From Inquilinus ginsengisoli_B (GTDB lineage Bacteria > Pseudomonadota > Alphaproteobacteria > DSM-16000 > Inquilinaceae): 64,000 nucleotides of DNA. The notes beneath the pieces were generated by a model that did not search any database, had not been told where the DNA came from, and saw nothing but the letters and a program-made list of their open reading frames with translations. The first letter of the stretch is position 1. Each line of letters opens with the position of its first letter. Made by a program: the position numbers and the translations under genes. Below, in pieces: positions 7,589-20,719 of this stretch. The stretch lies in assembly GCF_050434925.1 (NCBI RefSeq), contig NZ_JBNDJK010000001.1, positions 5,270,001 to 5,334,000 on the forward strand. Direction: 5' to 3'.

Positions 7589-8398
7589 ATGAGCACCACC
7601 GACAAGACCCCGGGCACCGTTCTGATTACCGGCGCTTCCTCCGGCATCGGCGCCATCTATGCCGACCGCCTCGCCAAGCGCGGCTACGACCTGATCCTGG
7701 TCGCCCGCAATGCCGAGCGCCTCGGCGCCCTGGCGCAGCGCCTGTCCGCCGAGACCGGGCGGACGGTGACGCCGCTGGTCGCCGATCTCGCCGACAAGGA
7801 CGATCTGCGCGAGGTGGAGGAGGTGCTGCGCACCGATTCCCGCATCACCGTGCTGGTCAACAATGCCGGCTTCGGCTCCGCCATCCCGCTGCTGCAGGCG
7901 GATGTCGATGCGATGGAGGCGATGATCGACCTGAACGTGACGGCGCTCACCCGCCTGACCTATGCGGCGGTGCCCGGCTTCGTCGCCCGCGGCGGAGGGT
8001 CGGTGATCAACATCTCCTCGATCGTCGCCGTGGCGCCGGAGTTCCTGAACGGCGTGTATGGCGGCAGCAAGGCCTTCGTCCTGGCCTTCAGCCAGCAGCT
8101 GCGCCACGAGCTTGGCGGCAAGGGCATCCGCGTCCAGGCGGTGCTGCCCGGCGCCACCGCGACCGAGTTCTGGGACATCGCCGGCGCGCCGGTCGCCTCC
8201 ATGCCGCAGGAGATGCAGCAGCGGGTGATGCGGGCCGAGGACATGGTCGACGCCGCGCTGGCCGGGTTCGACCAGGGCGAGTTCGTGACCATCCCGTCGC
8301 TGCCGGAGGCGGCGGACTGGAACGCGGTCGAGACCGCCCGCCAGGCGCTGTTCCCGAACCTGTCCCGTGCCGTCCCGGCCGCCCGCTATGGCCTTTGA
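7589..8398 (+). CDS. SDR family NAD(P)-dependent oxidoreductase
   Basis: Classical short-chain dehydrogenase/reductase of 269 residues. The cofactor motif TGASSGIG is at about residues 14-21, NNAGFG at about 90, the catalytic Ser in INISSIVA, and Tyr157/Lys161 in the YGGSK motif. The substrate is unknown. ATG 7589 was chosen because GAAGGAGA sits 6 bp upstream; the earlier ATG at 7565 lies inside the operator palindrome. Probably controlled by the adjacent MarR protein. MarR-SDR pairs often respond to small electrophiles or phenolics, but that is only an analogy here. Confidence 0.93.
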   Translation: MSTTDKTPGTVLITGASSGIGAIYADRLAKRGYDLILVARNAERLGALAQRLSAETGRTVTPLVADLADKDDLREVEEVLRTDSRITVLVNNAGFGSAIPLLQADVDAMEAMIDLNVTALTRLTYAAVPGFVARGGGSVINISSIVAVAPEFLNGVYGGSKAFVLAFSQQLRHELGGKGIRVQAVLPGATATEFWDIAGAPVASMPQEMQQRVMRAEDMVDAALAGFDQGEFVTIPSLPEAADWNAVETARQALFPNLSRAVPAARYGL

Positions 8399-8409
8399 GC
8401 AGCCACGCG

Positions 8410-9066
8410 CTACGGCGGCGTCAGCGAGCGGACGAAATCGCTGATGCCGCCCAGCGTGATCTGGGTGCCGACGCACAGCAGCAGGAAGGCCATCAGCCGC
8501 GACAGCACCCGAACCTGGGACTGGCCGAGGAAGGCGACCAGCCGGTCGGCCGAGGAATAGGCGATCCAGACGATGATGGCCATCGTCAGCGCCGCGGCCG
8601 TGGCGCCGAGCACGAAGGGCAGGAAATCCGGCTGGCCGACCGGCAGGTTCGAGCCGATGGCGATGGCGACGGAGATGGTGCCGGGGCCGGTGGTGAACGG
8701 CATGGTCAGCGGATAGAAGGCGACCGCGTCGATGCCCTCCGCCTCCGACGCCTGCTCCTGCTTGCGCTCCTCCTGCAGCTCGGGCGATTGCAGCAGCCGC
8801 CAGGCGCTGGCGGCGACGATCAGCCCGCCGGCGATGCGCAGCGCCGACAGGCTGATGCCGAAGAAGCTCAGCACATAGGCGCCGCCCCACAGCGCCCCCA
8901 GCATCACCAGGGCCGAGTAGACCCCGATCTTCCGCGCCAGCTGCAGGCGTTCGCCATGTGACCGGCCGGCGGTGATCTGGCTGAAGATCAGGGCGGCCGC
9001 GATCGGGTTGACGATCGAGAAAAGGGCGGAGAGGGTGAGCAGAAAGGTCTGGATCGAACCGCTCAT
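8410..9066 (-). CDS. MarC family integral membrane protein
   Basis: Polytopic inner-membrane protein of 218 residues with six hydrophobic segments and the MarC/YchE patterns LFSIVNPIAA near the N-terminus and PLTMPFTTGPGTISVAI in the middle. The central loop (about 102-120) is unusually charged and rich in Glu and Gln. MarC was once linked to multiple antibiotic resistance, but that link has been withdrawn and the function is unknown. ATG 9066, preceded by CGGGAG on the coding strand, fits better than the upstream ATG at 9120. It is convergent with the SDR gene. Confidence 0.9.
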   Translation of the reverse strand: MSGSIQTFLLTLSALFSIVNPIAAALIFSQITAGRSHGERLQLARKIGVYSALVMLGALWGGAYVLSFFGISLSALRIAGGLIVAASAWRLLQSPELQEERKQEQASEAEGIDAVAFYPLTMPFTTGPGTISVAIAIGSNLPVGQPDFLPFVLGATAAALTMAIIVWIAYSSADRLVAFLGQSQVRVLSRLMAFLLLCVGTQITLGGISDFVRSLTPP

Positions 9067-9173
9067 CCGCGACTCCCGATTGTTGCCGCCAGCCTGACCG
9101 ATCTGGCGGCCCGGCTGCAACGTCGCGTTTGGCCATCGCCGGTTCGATCGATGCTGTCACAGGAGGTCGAGCC

Positions 9174-9812
9174 ATGGTCCAGGACGCGAAGCCGGGGTGG
9201 ATCGTCGTCCTCAACGGCGCGCCGCGCTCGGGCAAGTCGAGCATCGTCGCGGCCATCCAGGAGGGGTTCGACAGCCCCTGGATGAATCTGGGCGTCGACG
9301 TCCATGCCCGGCATGCGACGCCGCCGCGCCTCCATCCGGGGATCGGGCTGCGGCCCGGCGGCGAGCGGCCGGAGCTCGAGGCCTGGGTGCCGCTGCTCTA
9401 CGCCGCGCTCTACGAGTCGATCGCCGCGCATAGCCGCCTCGGGCTGAACGTGGTGGCCGATCTCGACCATCACGACGCCCATTCGGCACCGCTCGGCATC
9501 CTGCGCGACTGCGCCCGGCGCCTGGCCGGCCTGCCGGCGCTGCTGGTCGGGGTGCGCTGCCCGGTCGAGGAGATCATGCGCCGCCGCCGGGCCGGGCAGC
9601 CGGGGCGGGAAGGCGAATACGCAGTCGCCGCGGCCGATGAGCCGGTGCCGGACGCGGTGCTGCGCTGGCAGCGCGAGGTGCATCTGCCCGGACTCTACGA
9701 CCTCGAGCTCGACACCTCGGTGCTGCGCCCGGAGGACTGCGCCGCGGCGATCCGCCGGCGCCTCGACGACCCGGCCCCGCCCACGGCGTTCCGTCGGCTG
9801 GCAGCGGGGTAG
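9174..9812 (+). CDS. Chloramphenicol phosphotransferase-like P-loop kinase
   Basis: Small P-loop protein of 212 residues resembling Streptomyces chloramphenicol phosphotransferase. It shows WIVVLNGAPRSGKSSI (Walker A at about residues 15-22), the Asp of GVDVHAR where the CPT catalytic Asp lies (GVDSL in the prototype), VVADLDHHD, and VGVRCPVEEIMRRR, which parallels the CPT segment LWVGVRC. ATG 9174 has AGGAGGT 8 bp upstream. Most homologues outside producers have no proven antibiotic substrate, so a role in resistance should not be assumed. It is a single gene between convergent neighbours. Confidence 0.78.
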   Translation: MVQDAKPGWIVVLNGAPRSGKSSIVAAIQEGFDSPWMNLGVDVHARHATPPRLHPGIGLRPGGERPELEAWVPLLYAALYESIAAHSRLGLNVVADLDHHDAHSAPLGILRDCARRLAGLPALLVGVRCPVEEIMRRRRAGQPGREGEYAVAAADEPVPDAVLRWQREVHLPGLYDLELDTSVLRPEDCAAAIRRRLDDPAPPTAFRRLAAG

Positions 9813-9869
9813 TTCCACGGCGGCCGCCAGGCACGGGTCCGTCCGCGCGCTCCGGTCAAACGGCGGCGT

Positions 9870-10874
9870 TCAGGCTGCCTCCGCCACCACCAAGGTCTGT
9901 GGCGTGGGTGTCAGAGGCACGAAATCCGGTTGGCGGAACCCGGCCTGGGTCAGCATCCGCGTCAGCGCGCTGGGCGGGAAAGACGTCCCGCCGGGTGTCG
10001 TCGCCAGCATGACATAGGCGAACATGGCCGGCATCGGCGGTGAGACCCGATCCTCATTGGGCACGAATTCGACGATGGCCACACGCCCGCCCGGCGCCAG
10101 GGCCGCGTGCGCCTTGCCGAGCAGGCCGATGCAGGTCGCCTCGTCGAAATGGTGCAGGAAATTCGGCATCAGGATGAGGTCGTAAGGCCCGCCGAAGGCG
10201 ACATCGAAGGCGCTGCCCGGCAGGGTCTTGAAGCGGGCGCCCAGCCCAGCCGCCGCGGCATTCTCCCGGGCCACGGCGAGCACGTTGTCCCAGTCGAGCG
10301 CCACCACCTCGGCGGCGGGGAATTGGCGCGCGAACGCGATGCCGAACAGCCCGTGGCCCGCGGCAATGTCGAGGACGCGGCCGGGCGCCGGCGTCAGCTC
10401 GGCGAAATGGGCTGCGGTCGCCTGGGCAATCGGTCCGAAGAAGGGCGCCATGTGGCGGGCGAAGCCGACCCAGACGGGATCCTCCGGGGCCGTGTTGGCC
10501 AGGCCGACGGACCCTCCGTTGCGGACGAACGCGGCCGGGTCGGTCAGGGCCAGCCCAAGCATCTCCGGCGCGGCCAGAAACCGGTGGATATCGCCCAGGA
10601 AGGCCGGCGAGCGGCGATCGAGAAACACGGCCGAACTCGCGGTCAGCCGATAGTTCTCGCCGGATTTGTCCAGGAATCCCAGGACGGTCAGATAGTCGGC
10701 GAGCGCCTGGAGTCCAGGCTCCGCGGCGCCCGAGCGCTGGCCGATCGCCGCGACGGTGGCGGCGCCCTCGGCGATGGCGGTGAAGACATCGAGCTCGATC
10801 GCGGCCTTGATCGCGGAGGTGCGGAAGTATCCGAACACCGTGTCCATCAGCAGTTCCGGCGAGACGTCCGACAT
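9870..10874 (-). CDS. SAM-dependent O-methyltransferase-like protein
   Basis: Class I methyltransferase of 334 residues with the two-part architecture of plant-type and CrtF/hydroxyneurosporene O-methyltransferases. A winged-helix dimerisation domain (about 10-100, AIELDVFTAIAEG, LTVLGFLDKSGENYRLT) is followed by the SAM fold with VLDIAAGHGLFGIA, the acidic residue of VVALDWDNV and LILMPNFLHHF. ATG 10874 has GGGAG upstream. The frame continues far upstream, but that part is a shadow of the next gene. The substrate is unknown. The upstream 128 bp are AT-richer and probably hold its promoter. Confidence 0.88.
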   Translation of the reverse strand: MSDVSPELLMDTVFGYFRTSAIKAAIELDVFTAIAEGAATVAAIGQRSGAAEPGLQALADYLTVLGFLDKSGENYRLTASSAVFLDRRSPAFLGDIHRFLAAPEMLGLALTDPAAFVRNGGSVGLANTAPEDPVWVGFARHMAPFFGPIAQATAAHFAELTPAPGRVLDIAAGHGLFGIAFARQFPAAEVVALDWDNVLAVARENAAAAGLGARFKTLPGSAFDVAFGGPYDLILMPNFLHHFDEATCIGLLGKAHAALAPGGRVAIVEFVPNEDRVSPPMPAMFAYVMLATTPGGTSFPPSALTRMLTQAGFRQPDFVPLTPTPQTLVVAEAA

Positions 10875-11002
10875 GATTTCACTCCCTGATATATTGATAT
10901 TATTCGTAATTCTCTTGTCGCCCGCAGCGAAGGCAGTATAGCGCGGGCCATGGCTCGCAAGAAGCGCCAGGCCGCTATTTGGCGCCGGCAGGAAAACGGC
11001 GC

Positions 11003-12085
11003 TCAGCCCACCCGCAGCGTCGCCCAATCGACGACAGAGGGAGCGCCGCCGGTGTAGTGCAAAGTGGTCGTGTCGCCGAACTCGTAGATCACGGCGGTCA
11101 GGGTGCAGCCCTTGTCCGGCGACGCGGCCGGGTCCGGCACGATCGAGACCGGCGACGCCGGATCGTCGCGCGAGGCCAGGGCGGCCTGCACCGCCGTCAG
11201 GTCGACCGGCGCCGCGGGATCGGCCAGGCGCCGCTCCAGCGCCGCGCAGCGCAGGACCGAATCGGTGCGCCAGTCGTTGCCGATGCCGCCGGACGCAAGG
11301 TCCCGGCTGGCCAGCGGGTGGTTGGTGTGCCACAGCCGGTCGGCGCCGGGCTTGTGCTCGGCCTTGGCCCCGGCCGAGCATTCCAGCATGGCGACGCCGT
11401 GCCGGTCGCCCAGCACGTAATTCTGGCCGGAGGCATGGTCGACCGTGGTCAGGAACCGCACCGCCGCCGCCCGGTCCGGCTGGGCCAGCGCGCCGCGGAC
11501 GACGAAGGCGACGGGCAGCCCGGTGCGGCTGTGGCTCAGCTGGATCAGCGTGTTGACGCACAGGCCGAAGCCGCAGGCGGTCACGCCCATCAGCCCGATC
11601 ATGCCGGCGCAGGTGAGGATATAGGCCGGCCCGCCCACGGCGTCGGTGATGCGCAGCACCGCCTGCAGGCCTTCGCGCCATTGCGGCAAGTCCAGCGTCT
11701 GCGCCACCCGGGCCGGCTGGCCGTCGCGCGGCGCCAGGGCCAGGCTGCTGCAATGCGCCGGCCATTCGGCGCCGCCATACCACCATTCCTCGTCCAGCAG
11801 CTGGAGCGCGAAGATGATCTCCTCCGGCTGGCCGGCGCCTTCGGCGATGCCCCGGACCTCGGCCTCCAGCTCCGGCGTCCAGCGGGCGATCGCCGATCCG
11901 AAATCGGTGTCGGCCAGGAAGCGGTTGAGGAAGGCGCCGACTCCGCCACCGGTCCGCTGCTCGGCCCGGCGGCTCCAGCGCTCGACCATCTCGGCGATCT
12001 GCGGCCGCAGCGCCGCGCCATGCGCCCGGCCGCGCTCGTGCGGGGTCCCGGCGATATCGACGATCCGCATGGCATCGGTCCGCAT
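11003..12085 (-). CDS. C45 family peptidase / acyl-CoA:6-APA acyltransferase-like Ntn hydrolase
   Basis: Resembles the N-terminal-nucleophile hydrolase family of penicillin acyltransferase (AAT, peptidase C45). In that family the precursor cuts itself before a Cys, which then becomes the nucleophile. The 360 residues include the N-terminal signature GTPHERGRAHG, the likely nucleophile Cys112 in AHCSSLAL preceded by the acidic stretch LLDEEWW, GPAYILTCAGMIGLMG, NTLIQ and LWHTNHPL. AGGAGAGG precedes ATG 12085. Bacterial members are often annotated as peptidases or amidases of unknown substrate. There is no beta-lactam gene nearby. It faces away from the Clp gene across about 250 bp. Confidence 0.85.
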   Translation of the reverse strand: MRTDAMRIVDIAGTPHERGRAHGAALRPQIAEMVERWSRRAEQRTGGGVGAFLNRFLADTDFGSAIARWTPELEAEVRGIAEGAGQPEEIIFALQLLDEEWWYGGAEWPAHCSSLALAPRDGQPARVAQTLDLPQWREGLQAVLRITDAVGGPAYILTCAGMIGLMGVTACGFGLCVNTLIQLSHSRTGLPVAFVVRGALAQPDRAAAVRFLTTVDHASGQNYVLGDRHGVAMLECSAGAKAEHKPGADRLWHTNHPLASRDLASGGIGNDWRTDSVLRCAALERRLADPAAPVDLTAVQAALASRDDPASPVSIVPDPAASPDKGCTLTAVIYEFGDTTTLHYTGGAPSVVDWATLRVG

Positions 12086-12339
12086 CCGCCTCTCCTGTGC
12101 TTTTTGATTTCATGAAAGGCACAACAGGGAAGCGCGGCCGGATGCGGGCGTCAAGGGGAGAGAGGCCGACGCCGGCAATGCTTAAATTCGCGTTTCGGCG
12201 GGTGCATGATGGCTCTGCGCCGGAACCGCCGCCGACGCCAGACGTTGGCGGGAACGGGAGCAGCCCAACTTCCGACCCGGATTCGTGCCGGGCCGTCCCG
12301 CAACAGGCCGAAGGCCGATCCGGACCCGGAGTCATCACC

Positions 12340-15174
<2,835 letters not shown>

Positions 15175-15185
15175 TTTCCGGGCAT

Positions 15186-15237
15186 CTGCCCAGCGTTTGG
15201 GCAGGCGCAGGTGCGGCAAACGGGGCGCACCTGCGCC
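15186..15237 (+). terminator. Tandem hairpins after the Clp gene
   Basis: Two successive stems follow the stop codon by 11 bp: CTGCCCA/TGGGCAG (15186-15204) and a 12-bp perfect stem GGCGCAGGTGCG/CGCACCTGCGCC with a 10-base loop (15204-15237). They share one base and so may compete. There is no T-run. Location and stability suit a terminator separating the Clp gene from zwf. Confidence 0.55.
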
Positions 15238-15245
15238 TGACTCAA

Positions 15246-15261
15246 CCGACGCATGCGTCGG
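15246..15261. promoter_or_regulatory. Perfect 16-bp palindrome upstream of zwf
   Basis: CCGACGCATGCGTCGG is fully self-complementary and lies about 86 bp upstream of the zwf ATG, after the Clp terminator. It could be a regulator site for the zwf-pgl-edd genes or a third stem of the terminator. No second copy was seen in the window. Confidence 0.35.
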
Positions 15262-15347
15262 ACCGGCCCTCAGTCCGCATTTCCCTCTGGCACTTGCGGC
15301 CTCACCCGCCGATAACAGCCGCTCGATTTGGTCCGAGGGTTGGATAC

Positions 15348-16826
15348 ATGATCGCGCGCGTCATCGCCGTGGAGCCATTCGACATCGTCGTGTTCGGCGC
15401 GACGGGAGACCTGTCGCAGCGGAAGCTGCTGCCGGCGCTGTATGAGCGCGACAAGGCCGGGCAGGTGCCGCCGGAGGCCAGGATCATCGGCACGTCCCGC
15501 CGGCCGCTGTCCGACGATGAGTTCCGGGACTTCGCCCGCAAGGCGATCCTCGAGCATGTGCCGTCGGCGGAGCAGAGCGGCACGGTGCTGGACGACTTCC
15601 TGGCCCGCCTGTCCTATGTCCCGGTCGACGCCGCGGCGAAGACGGGCTGGGCCGATCTGGGCAAGGCGCTGAAGACGGGCGCCGACCGCATCCGCATCTT
15701 CTATCTCGCGACCTCGCCCGATCTGTTCGGGGAGATCTGCGGCCAGCTGGGCCAGCATGGGCTGGTGACCGAGCGGTCGCGGGTGGTGGTCGAGAAGCCG
15801 GTCGGCAAGGACCTGGACTCCGCCCGGGCGTTGAACGACGCCATCGGCAAGGTCTTCCCTGAGGAATCGACCTATCGGATCGACCATTACCTGGGCAAGG
15901 AGACGGTGCAGAACCTGATGGCACTGCGCTTCGCCAACGCCCTGTTCGAGCCGCTGTGGAACTCCTCCCATATCGACCATGTCCAGATCACCGTGGCCGA
16001 GAGCCTCGGGGTCGAGGGCCGTGCCGGCTATTACGACGGCGCCGGCGCGCTGCGCGACATGGTGCAGAACCACATGCTGCAGCTGCTCTGCCTCGTCGCC
16101 ATGGAGCCGCCGACCTCGATGGACGCGGATGCGCTGCGCGACGAGAAGCTGAAGGTGCTGAAGGCGCTGAAGCCGATCGCGGACGGCACGGTGAACAACA
16201 TCACCGTGCGCGGCCAGTACCGCGCCGGTGCTTCGGCCGGCGGCGCCGTCCCCGGCTATCTCGACGAGCTCGGCAACCCGGCCAGCCACACCGAGACCTT
16301 CGTCGCGCTGAAGGCGCAGATCGACAACTGGCGCTGGGCCAACGTTCCCTTCTACCTGCGCACCGGCAAGCGCCTGGCGGGGCGGATGTCGGAGATCGTG
16401 GTCACCTTCCGCGCCATCCCGCATTCGGTGTTCGACAGCTCGGCCGGCACCATCTCGCAGAACCATCTGGTGATCCGGCTGCAGCCCGACGAGGGCGTGA
16501 AGCTGTGGCTGATGATCAAGGATCCGGGCCCGGGCGGCATGCGGCTGCAGCACGTGCCGCTGGACATGAGCTTCGCCGAGGCCTTCAACGTCCGGAACCC
16601 GGACGCCTATGAGCGGCTGGTGATGGACGTCGTGCGCGGCAACCAGAGCCTGTTCATGCGCCGCGACGAGGTCGAGCAGGCCTGGACCTGGGTCGACCCG
16701 ATCATCGAGGCCTGGAAGGCGTCGAAGGAGCCGCCGAAGCCCTACACCGCCGGCACCTGGGGCCCGTCCGCCGCGATCGCCCTGATCGAGCGCGACGGCC
16801 GCACCTGGCACGAGGACGAGGACTGA
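15348..16826 (+). CDS. zwf: Glucose-6-phosphate 1-dehydrogenase
   Basis: Oxidises glucose 6-phosphate to 6-phosphogluconolactone with NAD(P)+, the entry step to the Entner-Doudoroff and pentose phosphate routes. The 492 residues include the nucleotide-binding motif GATGDLSQRK at about residues 15-24, EKPVGKD, the active-site signature RIDHYLGKE at about 178-186, and PFYLRTGK. ATG 15348 (MIARVIAVEPFDIVVFGATG) was chosen because the next 18 upstream codons show no family similarity. The lactonase gene begins 3 bp after the stop and edd follows, so the order is that of the pathway. Confidence 0.97.
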   Translation: MIARVIAVEPFDIVVFGATGDLSQRKLLPALYERDKAGQVPPEARIIGTSRRPLSDDEFRDFARKAILEHVPSAEQSGTVLDDFLARLSYVPVDAAAKTGWADLGKALKTGADRIRIFYLATSPDLFGEICGQLGQHGLVTERSRVVVEKPVGKDLDSARALNDAIGKVFPEESTYRIDHYLGKETVQNLMALRFANALFEPLWNSSHIDHVQITVAESLGVEGRAGYYDGAGALRDMVQNHMLQLLCLVAMEPPTSMDADALRDEKLKVLKALKPIADGTVNNITVRGQYRAGASAGGAVPGYLDELGNPASHTETFVALKAQIDNWRWANVPFYLRTGKRLAGRMSEIVVTFRAIPHSVFDSSAGTISQNHLVIRLQPDEGVKLWLMIKDPGPGGMRLQHVPLDMSFAEAFNVRNPDAYERLVMDVVRGNQSLFMRRDEVEQAWTWVDPIIEAWKASKEPPKPYTAGTWGPSAAIALIERDGRTWHEDED

Positions 16827-16829
16827 GCC

Positions 16830-17528
16830 ATGCCGATCGCGCGTCACGACTTCCCGACCAAAGAGGCGCTCGCCGATGCCCTCGCCGGGCATGTCGCCGA
16901 CGCGCTGACGGCGCGGCTCTCCCGCTCCGATCGCGCCGCGCTCGCCGTCTCCGGCGGGCGCACCCCGACCCGGTTCTTCGAGGCGCTGTCGCGGAAGCCG
17001 GTCGAGTGGTCGCGGGTCGACGTGACCTTGGTCGACGAGCGCTGGGTGGGCGAGGACTCGGACCGCTCCAACGCCGCGTTGCTCCGGCAGCACTTGCTGC
17101 AAGGCTCGGCCGCGGCGGCCAATTTCGTGCCGCTGCATGTCGATACGCCGACACCCGAGGATGGCATGGCGCAGGTGGCGGCGCGGATCGCCGCCCTGCC
17201 GCTGCCCTTCGCCGCGGTGGTGCTGGGCATGGGCGATGACGGCCACACCGCCTCCTTCTTCCCCGGCGGCGACCGGCTGGCCCAGGCGCTGGACCCGGCC
17301 GCCGGGCAGCTGCTGGAGACCATGCGGGCGCCGGCGGCCGGCGAGCCGCGGATCACCCTGACGCTGCCGGTCTTGCTCGCGGCGGACACTGTGTGCCTTC
17401 ATACCGAAGGGGCGGGCAAGCAGCGCGTCCTGGAGGCAGCCCTGGTGTGCGGCCCGGCCGAAGCGATGCCGATCCGCGCCGTGCTGACCCGGTCCGAGCG
17501 GCCGGTCGAGATCTTCTGGTGCCCGTAG
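16830..17528 (+). CDS. pgl: 6-phosphogluconolactonase
   Basis: Hydrolyses 6-phosphogluconolactone to 6-phosphogluconate. The 232-residue protein is of the DevB/SOL type: ALAVSGGRTPTRFFEAL near residue 40, TLVDERWVGEDSDRSN at about 70, and VVLGMGDDGHTASFFPG at about 130, which holds the catalytic region. It starts 3 bp after zwf and is almost certainly co-transcribed with it. Confidence 0.95.
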   Translation: MPIARHDFPTKEALADALAGHVADALTARLSRSDRAALAVSGGRTPTRFFEALSRKPVEWSRVDVTLVDERWVGEDSDRSNAALLRQHLLQGSAAAANFVPLHVDTPTPEDGMAQVAARIAALPLPFAAVVLGMGDDGHTASFFPGGDRLAQALDPAAGQLLETMRAPAAGEPRITLTLPVLLAADTVCLHTEGAGKQRVLEAALVCGPAEAMPIRAVLTRSERPVEIFWCP

Positions 17529-17580
17529 AGGCACCGCCGCAAGGCTAAGAAAAAACTTCAATAAAGTGTGCTAACGTATT

Positions 17581-17597
17581 GATCATGGCGCATGATC
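17581..17597. promoter_or_regulatory. Inverted repeat upstream of edd
   Basis: GATCATG-GCG-CATGATC, a perfect 7-bp inverted repeat with a 3-bp centre, lies 60 bp upstream of the edd ATG. It sits at the end of an unusually AT-rich stretch (17546-17582) likely to contain a promoter. Together they suggest edd can be expressed separately from zwf-pgl under a repressor, whose identity is not visible here. Confidence 0.45.
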
Positions 17598-17657
17598 GGG
17601 TCGGAGGGTGCTGTCTGGCCTGATCGGCGGCGAGACAGTGACCAAGGAGCCAGCCCG

Positions 17658-19469
<1,812 letters not shown>

Positions 19470-19482
19470 GGCTGCAGGGCCT

Positions 19483-20571
19483 TCAGACGATCCCAAGCAG
19501 CCGGATCAGCCCGAAGCTGATGGCGCCGAGCACCAGCAGCGACAGGGTCACCGCCGCCGTGACCCGGCCGCCGGCCTTCGCGACGCTGAGCAGGTCGGTG
19601 CTGAGGCCGAGCGCGGCCATCGAGATCACCGTCAACGCTGTCGCCGCCGTCGCGGCCGGGGCCAGCACCACCTCCGGCAGCAACCCGAAGGAGCGCAGCA
19701 CCGCCAGCAGCAGGAAGCCGTCGATGAACCAGGGCACCAGCTTGTGCCACGGCATCCGGCCGGCGGTGGCGGCGCCCCCATCGGTCCGGCGGCGCGTCAC
19801 CAGGGTCAGGACCAGGATCAGCGGCCCCAGCATCAGCACGCGCACCAGCTTGACCAGGGTGCCGAGCTGCAGCGCGATCGCCCCGATTGGCGCCGTGGCG
19901 GCCAGCACCTGCGGCACGGCATAGACGGTCAGCCCGGCCAGCACGCCGTACTGCACCTCGCTGATGTGCAGCAGCACCGGCAGGAACGGCAGGCCCAGCA
20001 CCACCAGCACGCCGAGCACGGCGGTGAACGCGATCGAGGCCGCCACCTCCTTGCCGTCGGCGCCGATCACCGGGGCCACGGCGGCGATGGCGGAGTTGCC
20101 GCAGATCGAGTTGCCGCAGGCGACCAGCACCGCCATGCGGTGGGGCAGGCCCAGCAGGCGGCCCATGCCGTAGCTGGCGGCGATGGCGATCACGACCACG
20201 GCGGCGATGCCGACCAGCAGCAGCGGGCCGGCGGACACGATCGCGCCGATGCTGACCGAGGCGCCGAGCAGGACAACGGCGATCTCCAGCAGCGTCTTGG
20301 CGCTGAAGCTGATGCCGGGCGCCCAGCGCTGGCTCGGGCTCCAGACCGTGCGCACCAGAGCGCCGACCAGAATCGCCAGCACCAGCGCCTCCAGCCAGGC
20401 ATGGCCGAACAGCCCGGCCTCGACCCGCTCCAGCCCCAGCGCGGCCAGGGTCACCGCGCCGCACAGCAGCAGGCCGGGCACCAGCCGGCCGCCCGGGATC
20501 GACCCGAGGGCCGTCGTCAGGCGATTGGTCGAAGGGGTGAGGGAAGGCCGGAGCGGATCAACGATCGCCAT
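19483..20571 (-). CDS. YeiH/UPF0324 family putative sulfate exporter
   Basis: Polytopic membrane protein of 362 residues with about ten hydrophobic segments. The family hallmark ACGNSICGNSAIAAVAPVI at about 150-168 is intact, as are SAKTLLEIAVVLLGASVS and QLGTLVKLVRVLMLGPL. YeiH-type proteins are annotated as sulfate or small-anion exporters, with little direct evidence. Relatives often sit beside a LysR gene; here the divergent partner is a broken FMN reductase. It is convergent with edd, with only 13 bp between the stops. Confidence 0.9.
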   Translation of the reverse strand: MAIVDPLRPSLTPSTNRLTTALGSIPGGRLVPGLLLCGAVTLAALGLERVEAGLFGHAWLEALVLAILVGALVRTVWSPSQRWAPGISFSAKTLLEIAVVLLGASVSIGAIVSAGPLLLVGIAAVVVIAIAASYGMGRLLGLPHRMAVLVACGNSICGNSAIAAVAPVIGADGKEVAASIAFTAVLGVLVVLGLPFLPVLLHISEVQYGVLAGLTVYAVPQVLAATAPIGAIALQLGTLVKLVRVLMLGPLILVLTLVTRRRTDGGAATAGRMPWHKLVPWFIDGFLLLAVLRSFGLLPEVVLAPAATAATALTVISMAALGLSTDLLSVAKAGGRVTAAVTLSLLVLGAISFGLIRLLGIV

Positions 20572-20645
20572 GACAGTCTCGATGCAGAACTGTCACAAAC
20601 ATGACCCGCGGCATTCAAACGATCCAACGCATATATTTTTTGAAT

Positions 20646-20666
20646 CCGATCGATTCTGTCGATCGG
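20646..20666. promoter_or_regulatory. Inverted repeat between yeiH-like and FMN reductase genes
   Basis: CCGATCGA-TTCTG-TCGATCGG is a perfect 8-bp inverted repeat inside the AT-rich 148-bp divergent intergenic region. It is about 75 bp from the transporter start. It looks like an operator for a dimeric regulator that is not encoded next to it. Confidence 0.5.
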
Positions 20667-20719
20667 TTTGTATTTTGAGCCATCGCCAGATGCCTGGAGG
20701 GCGGTGGCGCGACCGGCCT

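Noticed and set aside
9174..9812. Antibiotic resistance gene (chloramphenicol phosphotransferase)
   Set aside because: The fold and motifs match, but there is no resistance context and most such homologues have no shown activity on the drug.
10980..12085. Beta-lactam biosynthesis gene cluster around the AAT-like protein
   Set aside because: No other pathway gene (ACV synthetase, isopenicillin N synthase) is present; only the hydrolase fold is shared.
12160..12215. Sigma-32-type heat-shock promoter upstream of the Clp gene (CTTAAA ... CATGAT)
   Set aside because: The spacing is acceptable but both boxes match the alphaproteobacterial consensus poorly, so it is not listed as a feature.
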